Below are positions 15,690-22,775 of a stretch of 64,000 bases of DNA, one piece after another. Made by a program: the position numbers and the translations under genes. The stretch spans positions 1-64,000 of the forward strand of contig JBBPZM010000046.1 of the NCBI GenBank assembly GCA_038199035.1. The letters run 5' to 3'. How positions within the stretch are numbered: the first letter of the stretch is position 1; every line of letters begins with the position of its first letter. The notes beneath the pieces were generated by a model, which was given only the letters and a program-made list of their open reading frames with translations, was not told where the DNA came from and searched no databases. Source of the stretch: DATAEY01 sp038199035. GTDB lineage: Bacteria; Actinomycetota; Thermoleophilia; Solirubrobacterales; Solirubrobacteraceae.

Positions 15690-16361
15690 GTGGGCAGCCC
15701 TCGACCCCCTCGCGTCCTTCCGCGCGGCCGCCATCGCCTGACCCGCCAGCAGGTCCTCGACTCCCAGCGCCGGCGGCTGCTCGAGGCCATGGCCGCCGCG
15801 GTGGCCGAGAGGGGCTATGCCCGCACGTCGGTGGCCGACGTGGCGGTCCGAGCCGGAGTGTCGACCAGGGCCTTCTACGAGCAGTTCGCCGACAAGGAGG
15901 AGTGCTTCCTCGCCGCCTACGACGCCGGCGTCGGCGCCCTGCTTGCCGCGGCTCGGGACGCGCTGGACGACGTCGCGACCAGCTCGCCGCTGGTCCGGTT
16001 TGAGCGCGCCCTGGCCGCCTACCTCGACGTCATGTCGCTCGAGCCGCATTTTGCCCGCACCTTCCTCCTCGAGGTCTACGCCGCCGGCCCCCGCGCGCTG
16101 GAGCTCCGCCGCGAGGTCCAGCGGCGCTTCGTCGAGGTGATGGTCGAGGCGCTCGGCTCGGGGCGGGGCGGCGGCGACGCGCCGGCCGAGGAGCGCTTCG
16201 CCTGCGAGGCGCTGGTCGGCGCGGTCAGCTCGCTGGTCACCGCCCGGGTGGCCGCCGGCGAGTACGACGACCTGCCCGCGCTGCGCCGCCCGATCATGGG
16301 GCTGGTGGAGCGCCACCTCTACCCGAGGCGACGCGTCGTGCGCGCGCCCAGAGCGGCATGA
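15690..16361 (+). CDS. TetR/AcrR-family transcriptional regulator
   Basis: DNA-binding repressor of 223 aa. The helix-turn-helix is in the TetR signature AERGYARTSVADVAVRAG followed by VSTRAFYEQFADKEECF (about residues 40-75); the C-terminal half is the ligand/dimer domain. It likely controls itself and the divergent SDR through the intervening palindrome. Its TGA overlaps the ATG of the following carboxymuconolactone-decarboxylase-like gene (ATGA), so the two are cotranscribed. Confidence 0.93.
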   Translation: MGSPRPPRVLPRGRHRLTRQQVLDSQRRRLLEAMAAAVAERGYARTSVADVAVRAGVSTRAFYEQFADKEECFLAAYDAGVGALLAAARDALDDVATSSPLVRFERALAAYLDVMSLEPHFARTFLLEVYAAGPRALELRREVQRRFVEVMVEALGSGRGGGDAPAEERFACEALVGAVSSLVTARVAAGEYDDLPALRRPIMGLVERHLYPRRRVVRAPRAA

Positions 16362-16984
16362 GCGCCACCGGCCCAGCGGACCCGCAGGGCGGCGCGGGCA
16401 TCGACGGCCCAGCGGCTCCGCAGGGCGGCGCCGGGATCGACGGGCGTCCCCGCATCGCTCCTCTGCCGCCGTCCGAGTGGGACGAGTTCCTCAGGGGTGT
16501 GCTGGCCGCCATGCCGGGAGGGACCGAGCGGCCGATGAACGTCTTCACCACGCTGGCCCGCGCGCCGCAGCTCTTCCGCCCGTGGATCGGCTTCGGCGGC
16601 GCCCTCCTCGGGAGGGGGCGGCTCTCCGCGCGGGACCGCGAGCTGGCGATCCTCCGCACCGCCCACAACTGCGCCAGCGGCTACGAGTGGGCGCAGCACG
16701 TCGTCCTGGCCCGGGAGGCCGGGGTCGACGACGCGGAGGTCGCCGCGCTGCGCGACGACCTCGACGCGCACCACTGGTCCGGCGCCGAGCGCGCGCTGCT
16801 CGAGGCGGCCGACGAGCTGCACGCGTCGGCCACCCTGGGCGACGTCACCTGGGGAGCCCTGAGCGAGGTCTACGACGAGGCCCAGCTCATCGAGCTGGTC
16901 ATGCTGGTCGGGCAGTACCACATGGTGGCCTTCGCCCTGAACGCCCTGCGGGTGCAGATCGAGCCCGGCGGCGCCGGCGGCTGA
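16358..16984 (+). CDS. carboxymuconolactone decarboxylase-like (AhpD-fold) protein
   Basis: Protein of 208 aa with a CMD helix bundle (about residues 60-190). It has RELAILRTAHNCASGYEWAQ followed by HVVLAREAG: one Cys and the EWAQH motif found in many CMD homologues, lacking the CxxC pair of AhpD, so peroxidase-partner activity is not expected. Residues 5-28 are two near-identical 12-residue units (GPADPQGGAGID, GPAAPQGGAGID) forming an acidic/Gly-rich tail. It overlaps the upstream TetR gene by 4 bp and probably acts in the same pathway as the divergent SDR, perhaps in degradation of an aromatic or lactone compound (inference). Confidence 0.85.
   Translation: MSATGPADPQGGAGIDGPAAPQGGAGIDGRPRIAPLPPSEWDEFLRGVLAAMPGGTERPMNVFTTLARAPQLFRPWIGFGGALLGRGRLSARDRELAILRTAHNCASGYEWAQHVVLAREAGVDDAEVAALRDDLDAHHWSGAERALLEAADELHASATLGDVTWGALSEVYDEAQLIELVMLVGQYHMVAFALNALRVQIEPGGAGG
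16370..16441 (+). repeat. 36-bp in-frame tandem repeat in the CMD-like gene
   Basis: Two adjacent 36-bp units (16370-16405, 16406-16441) encode GPADPQGGAGID and GPAAPQGGAGID. They lie ahead of the folded domain. Confidence 0.8.
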
Positions 16985-17076
16985 GCCTCGCCGCCGGCCC
17001 GAAACCACGGGCGTAGCCCTCGCCGGCTCGGGGTAGGGACCGGGCACCGACACCGGTCCGACCAAAGGAAGGAGCG

Positions 17077-17304
17077 ATGGCAGACGAGAGCGGCCAGGTC
17101 ACTGGCACCAAGGACAAGGACTACGACCTCATCTGGTTCGTCGAGCAGTCGCTGAGCAACTCGCTGCGCCTGGAAAGCTACGTCCAGGACGCCGAGCGCG
17201 ACGGCGACAACGACATGGCGGACTTCTTCCGGCGCGCCCAGGGCGCGAGCCGCAAGGGCGGCGAGCAGGGCAAGGAGCTCCTGCGCGCACGGCTGAGCTC
17301 GTAG
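17077..17304 (+). CDS. small conserved hypothetical protein
   Basis: Acidic/charged, probably helical protein of 75 aa (MADESGQVTGTKDKDYDLIW, then FVEQSLSNSLRLESYVQDAE). A good AAGGAAGGAGCG ribosome site precedes the ATG. The core pattern, an aromatic DLIWFVEQSL helix followed by a helix with Asp/Arg repeats, looks like a short helical hairpin of the kind seen in small ferritin-like or stress-linked proteins, but I do not recognise the family. It stands alone between a CMD-like gene and a flavin oxidoreductase. Confidence 0.7.
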   Translation: MADESGQVTGTKDKDYDLIWFVEQSLSNSLRLESYVQDAERDGDNDMADFFRRAQGASRKGGEQGKELLRARLSS

Positions 17305-17400
17305 CGGGCCGGCTCGCCGGCGGCCCGACCTCACCTGACACCACCGACCGGCGCAGGTGGCCGCGTGCGCAGCGGCCGCCCGTCGCAGAGAGGAGGAGCA

Positions 17401-17802
17401 GTGGCGCAGGCAATCGAAGGCAGGGCGCGCGAGATCCTCGAGGAGCCGAACTTCTGCTACGTGGCGACCCTGCGCCGGGACGGCACGCCGCACGTGGCCA
17501 TCACGTGGATCGGCCTCGACGACGGCAGCGTCATCCTCAACTCCGCTGAGGGCCGCGCGTGGCCGGCGAACCTGCGCCGCGAGTCGCGCGCGACGCTCAC
17601 GGTGGCCGACCGCGAGAACCAGTACGAGTACGTCTCGATCGACGGACGGCTGGTCGAGGACACCCACGAGGGCGCCGACGAGAACATCAACGCGCTGGCC
17701 AAGAAGTACCTCGGCCAGGACGAGTATCCCTTCCGCCAGCCCGGCGAGCAGCGGGTGATGTTCAGACTCGAGCCAGAACGGGTCCGCCTCCAGGGCGGTT
17801 AG
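17401..17802 (+). CDS. PPOX-class, F420- or FMN-dependent oxidoreductase
   Basis: Split-barrel flavin/F420-binding protein of 133 aa. AGGAGGAGCA directly precedes the GTG at 17401. The family pattern is plain: ILEEPNFCYVATLRRDGTPHV start, W-IGLDDGSVILNSAEGRAW, NLRRESRATLTVADRENQYE and a closing RVMFRLEPERV. In actinobacteria this subgroup usually uses coenzyme F420 to reduce small molecules such as biliverdin or quinones; which cofactor it binds cannot be settled from sequence. Another F420-linked domain is encoded at 36977-38398. Confidence 0.88.
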   Translation: MAQAIEGRAREILEEPNFCYVATLRRDGTPHVAITWIGLDDGSVILNSAEGRAWPANLRRESRATLTVADRENQYEYVSIDGRLVEDTHEGADENINALAKKYLGQDEYPFRQPGEQRVMFRLEPERVRLQGG

Positions 17803-17807
17803 TCCGC

Positions 17808-17828
17808 CCGACCGCGACTTGCGGTCGG
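17808..17828. terminator. stem-loop between convergent genes
   Basis: Perfect 8-bp stem CCGACCGC / GCGGTCGG with loop GACTT, 6 bp past the PPOX stop and ahead of the convergent SDR stop. No U-run follows, so it may be a bidirectional structure rather than a classic intrinsic terminator. Confidence 0.45.
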
Positions 17829-17893
17829 AGGCACTAGTTCGAACCGGCCGCCGAATCGGCCTCTGCCGGGCCGTCTTTCCGGTCGCGACCCGC

Positions 17894-18982
17894 TCAGCTC
17901 GGCGGGGGCGGGGCGAACTTCGCGTCCTGCTCGTGCTCGCGGAAGAACTCGACCATCGAGCCGACGTACTGCGCGAAGTTGGGCGGGCGCAGGCCGCGCG
18001 GGGCGAGGAGGTCGACCGCCCGGCGGGTGTCGTAGACCACGGGGTGGTTGAGGTAGGCGATCGACTCGGGCGGGATGGAGTCGAGCTTCTCGCGGATCCG
18101 GCCGACCCGCAGCGAGGCCGCGACCAGGCTGGCGGGCACCTGGCCGCGGGGCGGCCGGCCGGCGTACTCCTCGGAGAGCATGTCCAGCAGCTCGCGTGAG
18201 CTCAGCGGGTCGGGGTCCACCAGATGCAGCGTCTCCCCGACCGTCGCCGGGTCGTCGGCGGCGGCGACCATGGCGTCGACCACGTAGTCGACGGGGACGA
18301 CGTTGAAGGCGCCGTCCGCCCGGCCGAACTGGGGGAGCGAGCGCCCCATGGAGGCGGCGCGCGAGATCGCCCGCAGCAGGTAGTAGGGGCCGTCGAACTT
18401 CTCGGTCTCGCCCGTGCTGGAGTCCCCGACGACGATCGCCGGTCGCAGGATCGTCGTCGGGACCCGGTCCAGGAGCTGCCGCACCCAGACCTCGGCCTGG
18501 AACTTCGTCGACTCGTAGTGGTTCTTGAAGCCCTGGCCCATCACCAGCTCGTGCTCGTAGACCACGCCGGTGCGCAGGCCGGCGACGTAGGCCGTGCTGA
18601 CGTAGGCCAGGCGCTCGAGCCGCTCGGCCGCGCGGCAGAGCTCGAGCACGTTGCCGGTCCCGTCGACGTTGACGCGTTGGGCGACCTCGCGCGGGACCGA
18701 GAGGTTGTAGATGGCCGCCAGGTGGAAGGCCCGCCGCACGTCGGCCGCCAGCCGCACGTAGTCGTCGTCCGAGAGGCCCAGACGCCGGTCGGTGATGTCG
18801 CCGGCCAGGACCTCGATGCGCTCCGCCGCGATGCCCGCAGCCACCTCGCGGGCCGTCTCCAGCATCCGCTCCTCGACCAGGGCCACGACGCGCGCCTCGT
18901 CGTCGCGGTCGAGCAGGCGCTTGACCAGGCGCCGGCCGATGAAGCCGGGGAAGCCGGTGACGAGGGTGAGGGGCAAGGTCAA
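17894..18982 (-). CDS. extended SDR, fatty-acyl-reductase/thioester-reductase-like
   Basis: NAD(P)-dependent protein of about 362 aa: Rossmann motif TGFPGFIG near the N-terminus, GDITDRRLGL, HLAAIYNLSVP, NVDGTGNVLELC, catalytic YxxxK in HYESTKFQAE and LRPAIVVGDSSTGET. It resembles the reductase domain of fatty acyl-CoA reductases and carboxylic-acid reductases (Lys2/male-sterility type). The TTG at 18982 shares its last bases with the TGA of the upstream TetR gene and puts TLPLTLVTGFPGFIG at the start; an ATG at 19039 would add 19 Arg-rich residues. Tight coupling suggests the TetR protein controls it. Confidence 0.85.
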   Translation of the reverse strand: MTLPLTLVTGFPGFIGRRLVKRLLDRDDEARVVALVEERMLETAREVAAGIAAERIEVLAGDITDRRLGLSDDDYVRLAADVRRAFHLAAIYNLSVPREVAQRVNVDGTGNVLELCRAAERLERLAYVSTAYVAGLRTGVVYEHELVMGQGFKNHYESTKFQAEVWVRQLLDRVPTTILRPAIVVGDSSTGETEKFDGPYYLLRAISRAASMGRSLPQFGRADGAFNVVPVDYVVDAMVAAADDPATVGETLHLVDPDPLSSRELLDMLSEEYAGRPPRGQVPASLVAASLRVGRIREKLDSIPPESIAYLNHPVVYDTRRAVDLLAPRGLRPPNFAQYVGSMVEFFREHEQDAKFAPPPPS

Positions 18983-19659
18983 CGGTGACGTCCGGCTGGG
19001 GGTGGCGCGCCAACGGTGGCCATGGCGCTGGCGACGCACGTTCGCACGATCTGGTCGGGGGCGACCGAGAAGAGCTCGGGGACCCCGGGGGCGAGCTGGC
19101 GCACGCCCACGCCGATCCGTGCCAGGTGCATCGTCCCCAGGGTCTGGGTCCAGAGCACGTTGGCCATGTAGGCGGGGTCCTCCACCGAGAAGGTGCCGGC
19201 CTCGCTGCCGGTCTGGAGGATGCCGGCCAGGCGGTCCAGGCAGCGGGCCATGCCCTGCCCGAGTCGCAGCCAGACCGACTCCGAGACGATCCCCCGCAGC
19301 TCGCGCGCCGGCCGGTGCATGAGCGACAGCGAGCAGTCCAGGAACGCCGGATAGCGCTGGCAGTAGTCGGCGTAGGCGCGGGCGCAGCTCTCGAGCTGCG
19401 CGACCGGGTCGTCGTCCTGCTCGACGGCCTCCTCGAGGATGGTGCCGAGCTCGTCCAGATAGGTCGTCACGGTGAGGACGAAGAGCTCCTCCTTAGAGGA
19501 GAACTGGCGATAGATCAACCCGCGCGCGATCCCCACCGCCCGCGCGATCTCCTCTATCGGAGCGTCCTGCATGCCCCGCTCGTCGAACAGCGCGCGAGTG
19601 GCCGCGACCAACTCGCGCTCGCGGACGCGCCGCAGGGGGACCGGCTGGGTCGAGGCCAT
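18979..19659 (-). CDS. TetR-family transcriptional regulator
   Basis: Regulator of 226 aa with the TetR helix-turn-helix in DAPIEEIARAVGIARGLIYR followed by QFSSKEELF, and a C-terminal helical domain. The ATG has a TAGCAT box 7 nt upstream, so the message is likely leaderless. It overlaps the SDR gene that follows and probably represses this two-gene unit. I found no clear palindrome in the short gap to the next gene at 19760. Confidence 0.92.
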   Translation of the reverse strand: MASTQPVPLRRVRERELVAATRALFDERGMQDAPIEEIARAVGIARGLIYRQFSSKEELFVLTVTTYLDELGTILEEAVEQDDDPVAQLESCARAYADYCQRYPAFLDCSLSLMHRPARELRGIVSESVWLRLGQGMARCLDRLAGILQTGSEAGTFSVEDPAYMANVLWTQTLGTMHLARIGVGVRQLAPGVPELFSVAPDQIVRTCVASAMATVGAPPPAGRHR

Positions 19660-19666
19660 GCCCTCG

Positions 19667-19672
19667 ATGCTA
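19667..19672 (-). promoter_or_regulatory. putative -10 box (TAGCAT) for the TetR-SDR unit
   Basis: Minus-strand TAGCAT ends 7 nt before the ATG at 19659; transcription would begin at the start codon. Confidence 0.45.
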
Positions 19673-19759
19673 ACGGCGCCGGCCTCGGCGTCCGGCGACC
19701 GCGGCGCAGGGCCCCGGCGCGCGCCGGGGCCCTGCGCGGGGGAAGGAACCCAAGGGGCT

Positions 19760-21700
19760 TTAGGCCAGCGAGCCGCGCTTGGCGGCCGGCTGGACGCGCC
19801 CGGGGCGGCCGCGGCGCCCCAGCGACGCCAGGCGGCTGCGCCGGCGCGGCTGCCCGGCCGGCGGGGCGCTCAGGCGGTGCAGGCCCCAGGCCAGCAGGGC
19901 GAGCAGGCTCAGCGCGATGGCCAGGACGGCGCCGGAGGCGATCACGGTCAGGGCGGGCGCGGCGACCTTCTGCTCGCGCTGGAGCAGCTTGTGGTCGGCC
20001 ACGAACGTCCGCTCGAAGCGCGCGGGCGCGGGGATGCCCTTGGCCGGGATGGCCGGGTCGTCGGGCATGTAGACCGGGATGGCGGTCAGCGAAGTGCCGT
20101 GGTGCATGCGGATCGTCGTCTTCCACGAGCCGTAGACGGGCAGGGCCTGGGTCGTGCGGTAGACGCCGGGAGCGCCGGTCGGCGCGAGGCGGTCGACCAC
20201 CAGCCCGCCGCCCTGCCACGACGTCGCGGTCAACCACTCGGCGCCCTTGGCGGCCTGCGGCGGATCGATGCGCACGGTGGCGTTGACCATGCGCTGGCCG
20301 CCGCCGCCGGCGTCTCTGAGGGCGACGATCGCGCGGTCGGTGCCGTGCACCGGCTTGTACAGCGAGAGGCTGATCAGCCCGGCGATGACCACCGCGCCGG
20401 CCACCGCCGCGGCGCGCGGGAAGGGGAGGCGCGGCTTGAGGTCGATGGCCAGCCGGGTCCCGATCCACGCCCCCACCAGCGCTCCGGCGACGGCCATGGC
20501 GAACCCCATGATCGCCGCCTCGGGCAGCAGGGTCGAGGGCCAGGGCAGCGGCATCCAGACGTGCGACCACGCCCACTCGGCGGCCAGGCCCAGGGTCCCG
20601 ATGCCGACGCCGGCCCACAGGCCGAAGGCCACGGGCCGCTCGCGCGGGATCCGCAGCGCGACCGCCTCGACGACCAGGGCCTCGACGATGTAGAGCGGGA
20701 AGTGGGGCGTGGCCTGCCCGAGCACCGGCCCGACGAGCAGGGCGAGCCCGCCGCGCACGACGAGGAAGAAGGCCACCGCGCCCAGCGCGGCGCCGCGCCC
20801 CGCCCACAAACGCACGGCCACCAGGCCGACGCCGGCGGCGAGCATGATCAGCATCGGCTGGAAGACGAAGCGGAACTGCGGCACGCCGAAGTCGAACTCG
20901 GCCTGGAAGGTCGAGAGGCCCAGCAGCAGGCCGCCCGACAGGGCGACCAGGCGCGTGCGGGCGATCCAGGCCAGCTCCCGCTGGGCGTCGCCCGCAGCGC
21001 GGTTGGCCCGCAGGCCCTCGACGAGCAGGACCGCGATCCCGATCAGGGTCATCGAGGCGCCGCCGATGAGCATGAGATGGGTCGGCCCCCACAGCGTGAC
21101 GTCCTGGCCGAACAGGCGGTGCCAGACGTCGTCGAGCGGGAAGCCGATCAGCGCGAACGCCCCGCAGGCGCAGATGAGGATGCCGCCGAGAGGTGCGTGC
21201 CAACCGGGGGCGACGCGCACGGCGGTCGGCCCGGGGCGCTTGGTCGGAAGGACCATCGCGGTGAAGCCCGCGGCGAAGATGCCGAACAGCCCGGCGAGGA
21301 TGAAGTAGTGGGCCGGGTTGGCCAGCGGACCGGGGTCGCGGCCGACGTCGATGTGCAGCGAGATGTCCCAGTACATCCCGAAGACGGCGGTGATGAGCGA
21401 GACGGTGGCGATGCCGGAGGGCAGGGCGGCCCAGCCCGGCAGGCCCGAGACCCGCTCGGAGAATCCGGCCCAGCGCCCGAGCAGGGCCACGCGGCCGCTG
21501 CGGTGTCCCAGCCCCAGGACGAGCAGGGCGGTGGTGAAGACGATCGCCGCCCCGGTGGCGATGGCGATCTGGTCGAGGGCCGCGCCGCCGGCCGGCTGCC
21601 CGCCGGCCGGCTGGCCGCCCGACACCTGGGCGTAGGCGGGCAGGGCGGTGGTGGCCAGCGCGCCGATGGCGGCGATGAAGGTGGAAGCGGCGATCCGCAT
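19760..21700 (-). CDS. multi-span membrane protein of unknown function
   Basis: Membrane protein of 646 aa that I cannot assign. It has a signal-like start (MRIAASTFIAAIGALATTAL then PAYAQ), a GGQPAGGQPAGG linker, and about a dozen hydrophobic spans. His and Asp residues sit in or near spans (MYWDISLHIDVGRDPGPLAN, NPAHYFILAG, DDVWHRLFGQD, LWGPTHLMLIGG), which could be a metal or heme site. A 150-residue non-membrane segment before the last span (LTAIPVYMPDDPAIPAKG, FERTFVADHKLLQREQ) is probably extracytoplasmic. It is divergent from a MerR regulator, with an operator-like palindrome between. A transport, sensor or redox role would all fit. Confidence 0.75.
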   Translation of the reverse strand: MRIAASTFIAAIGALATTALPAYAQVSGGQPAGGQPAGGAALDQIAIATGAAIVFTTALLVLGLGHRSGRVALLGRWAGFSERVSGLPGWAALPSGIATVSLITAVFGMYWDISLHIDVGRDPGPLANPAHYFILAGLFGIFAAGFTAMVLPTKRPGPTAVRVAPGWHAPLGGILICACGAFALIGFPLDDVWHRLFGQDVTLWGPTHLMLIGGASMTLIGIAVLLVEGLRANRAAGDAQRELAWIARTRLVALSGGLLLGLSTFQAEFDFGVPQFRFVFQPMLIMLAAGVGLVAVRLWAGRGAALGAVAFFLVVRGGLALLVGPVLGQATPHFPLYIVEALVVEAVALRIPRERPVAFGLWAGVGIGTLGLAAEWAWSHVWMPLPWPSTLLPEAAIMGFAMAVAGALVGAWIGTRLAIDLKPRLPFPRAAAVAGAVVIAGLISLSLYKPVHGTDRAIVALRDAGGGGQRMVNATVRIDPPQAAKGAEWLTATSWQGGGLVVDRLAPTGAPGVYRTTQALPVYGSWKTTIRMHHGTSLTAIPVYMPDDPAIPAKGIPAPARFERTFVADHKLLQREQKVAAPALTVIASGAVLAIALSLLALLAWGLHRLSAPPAGQPRRRSRLASLGRRGRPGRVQPAAKRGSLA

Positions 21701-21765
21701 GGCAGGGTCCTCCCGGTCGAGATCGGAAGCGACTCGAAGTCGCGAGAATCGATACCCAGATACAG

Positions 21766-21785
21766 GTTACCTCAACCGAGGTTAC
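21766..21785. promoter_or_regulatory. operator-like palindrome between the membrane protein and MerR genes
   Basis: Near-perfect inverted repeat built on ACCTC-AACC-GAGGT, extended on both sides to GT..AC with one mismatch. The same stretch also reads as the direct repeat AGGTTAC at 21764-21770 and 21779-21785. It overlaps the expected -35 area of the MerR promoter, as MerR-type sites usually do. Confidence 0.6.
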
Positions 21786-21796
21786 ACAGTCAGCGG

Positions 21797-21802
21797 TATC
21801 AT
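21797..21802 (+). promoter_or_regulatory. putative -10 box (TATCAT) for the MerR gene
   Basis: TATCAT ends 7 nt before the ATG at 21810, giving a leaderless start; the palindrome lies about 12 nt upstream. Confidence 0.55.
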
Positions 21803-21809
21803 CGTTGCC

Positions 21810-22646
21810 ATGGCGCGTGAGCTGCATGCCGTCGACCCGGATTCCGCGGGCCGCGAGGACCCCGGCCCGGCCGGGGCGGAGGCCTCGGGGACCCGCGAGG
21901 GCGCTCGCCCGGACGGCGCGGACGACCTGACGATCGAGCAGCTCGCCCAGCGAACCGGGATGTCGGTCCGCAACATCCGCAACCACCAGTCTCGCGGGCT
22001 GCTGCCCCCGCCCGAGGTGCGCTCGCGCATCGGCTTCTACGGGCCCGAGCACGTCGCCCGCCTCCAGCTCGTGCAGGAGATGCAGGCCGAGGGCTTCAAC
22101 CTCAACGGGATCAAGCGGCTGCTGGCCGGGACCGGCGGATCGGCCGACCGCCTGCTCGGGCTCAAGCGCGTTGTCACTGCCCCGCTGGAGGCCGAGCCGC
22201 CGGAGATCCTCACCGCCGACGAGCTCGTCGAGCGCTTCGGCCAGGTCGATCCCAAGCTGCTGCACAAGGCGCAGGAGCTCGAGCTGCTGGTCGCAGTGGG
22301 GGACGGGCGCTTCGAGGCGCCAAGCCCGGCCCTGCTGCGGGCGGCCGAGGATGTGATGGGCCGCGGCGTGCCGCTCAGCGCCGCCCTGGCGGCCATCGAG
22401 CGGGTCAAGCGCAACTGCGAGTCGGCCTCGCGCGCCTTCGTCAAGCTCTTCATGGCCGAGCTGTGGAAGCCCTTCCAGGAGGCCGGCCGGCCCGAGGGGC
22501 GCTGGGACGAGGTCACAGAGTCGATCGAGTCGCTGAGGCCGCTGGCCTCCCGCGTCATGGTCGCGATCTTCAACCAGACCATGACCGCGGCCGTCGAGGA
22601 CGCCTTCGGCAAGGAGCTCGAGCGCCAGGCACGGCGCTCCCACTGA
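21810..22646 (+). CDS. MerR-family transcriptional regulator
   Basis: Regulator of 278 aa from the ATG at 21810; a longer frame from 21648 would read through the promoter. A hydrophilic 38-residue tail precedes the winged helix-turn-helix: DDLTIEQLAQRTGMSVRNIR, then NHQSRGLLPPPEVRSRIGFYG (about residues 39-80). The rest, with LGLKRVV and ERFGQVDPKLLHKAQELELL, is a helical effector domain seen in actinobacterial MerR proteins without the metal-binding Cys of the classic ones. It probably controls the divergent membrane protein and itself. The stop codon lies in a 35-bp tandem repeat. Confidence 0.92.
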   Translation: MARELHAVDPDSAGREDPGPAGAEASGTREGARPDGADDLTIEQLAQRTGMSVRNIRNHQSRGLLPPPEVRSRIGFYGPEHVARLQLVQEMQAEGFNLNGIKRLLAGTGGSADRLLGLKRVVTAPLEAEPPEILTADELVERFGQVDPKLLHKAQELELLVAVGDGRFEAPSPALLRAAEDVMGRGVPLSAALAAIERVKRNCESASRAFVKLFMAELWKPFQEAGRPEGRWDEVTESIESLRPLASRVMVAIFNQTMTAAVEDAFGKELERQARRSH

Positions 22647-22708
22647 GGCGACGCGCCGCATCGAGCCGGCGCTCCCACTGAGGCGACGCGCCGCATCGAG
22701 CCGGCGCT
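22632..22708 (+). repeat. 35-bp tandem repeat (2.2 copies) over the MerR stop codon
   Basis: A 35-bp unit at 22632-22666 recurs perfectly at 22667-22701, followed by 7 bp of a third copy. Each full copy contains the RRSH-stop coding end of the gene. Confidence 0.9.
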
Positions 22709-22775
22709 GACGCCGCGTCGACCCGCGCGCCGGTCGCCCACCGGTCACGCGCTGGGGATGTGAGAGGGTCGGGCC

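Noticed and set aside
14841..16316. Longer frame extending the SDR gene upstream through the TetR gene
   Set aside because: Antisense to a clear TetR gene and would cross the operator palindrome.
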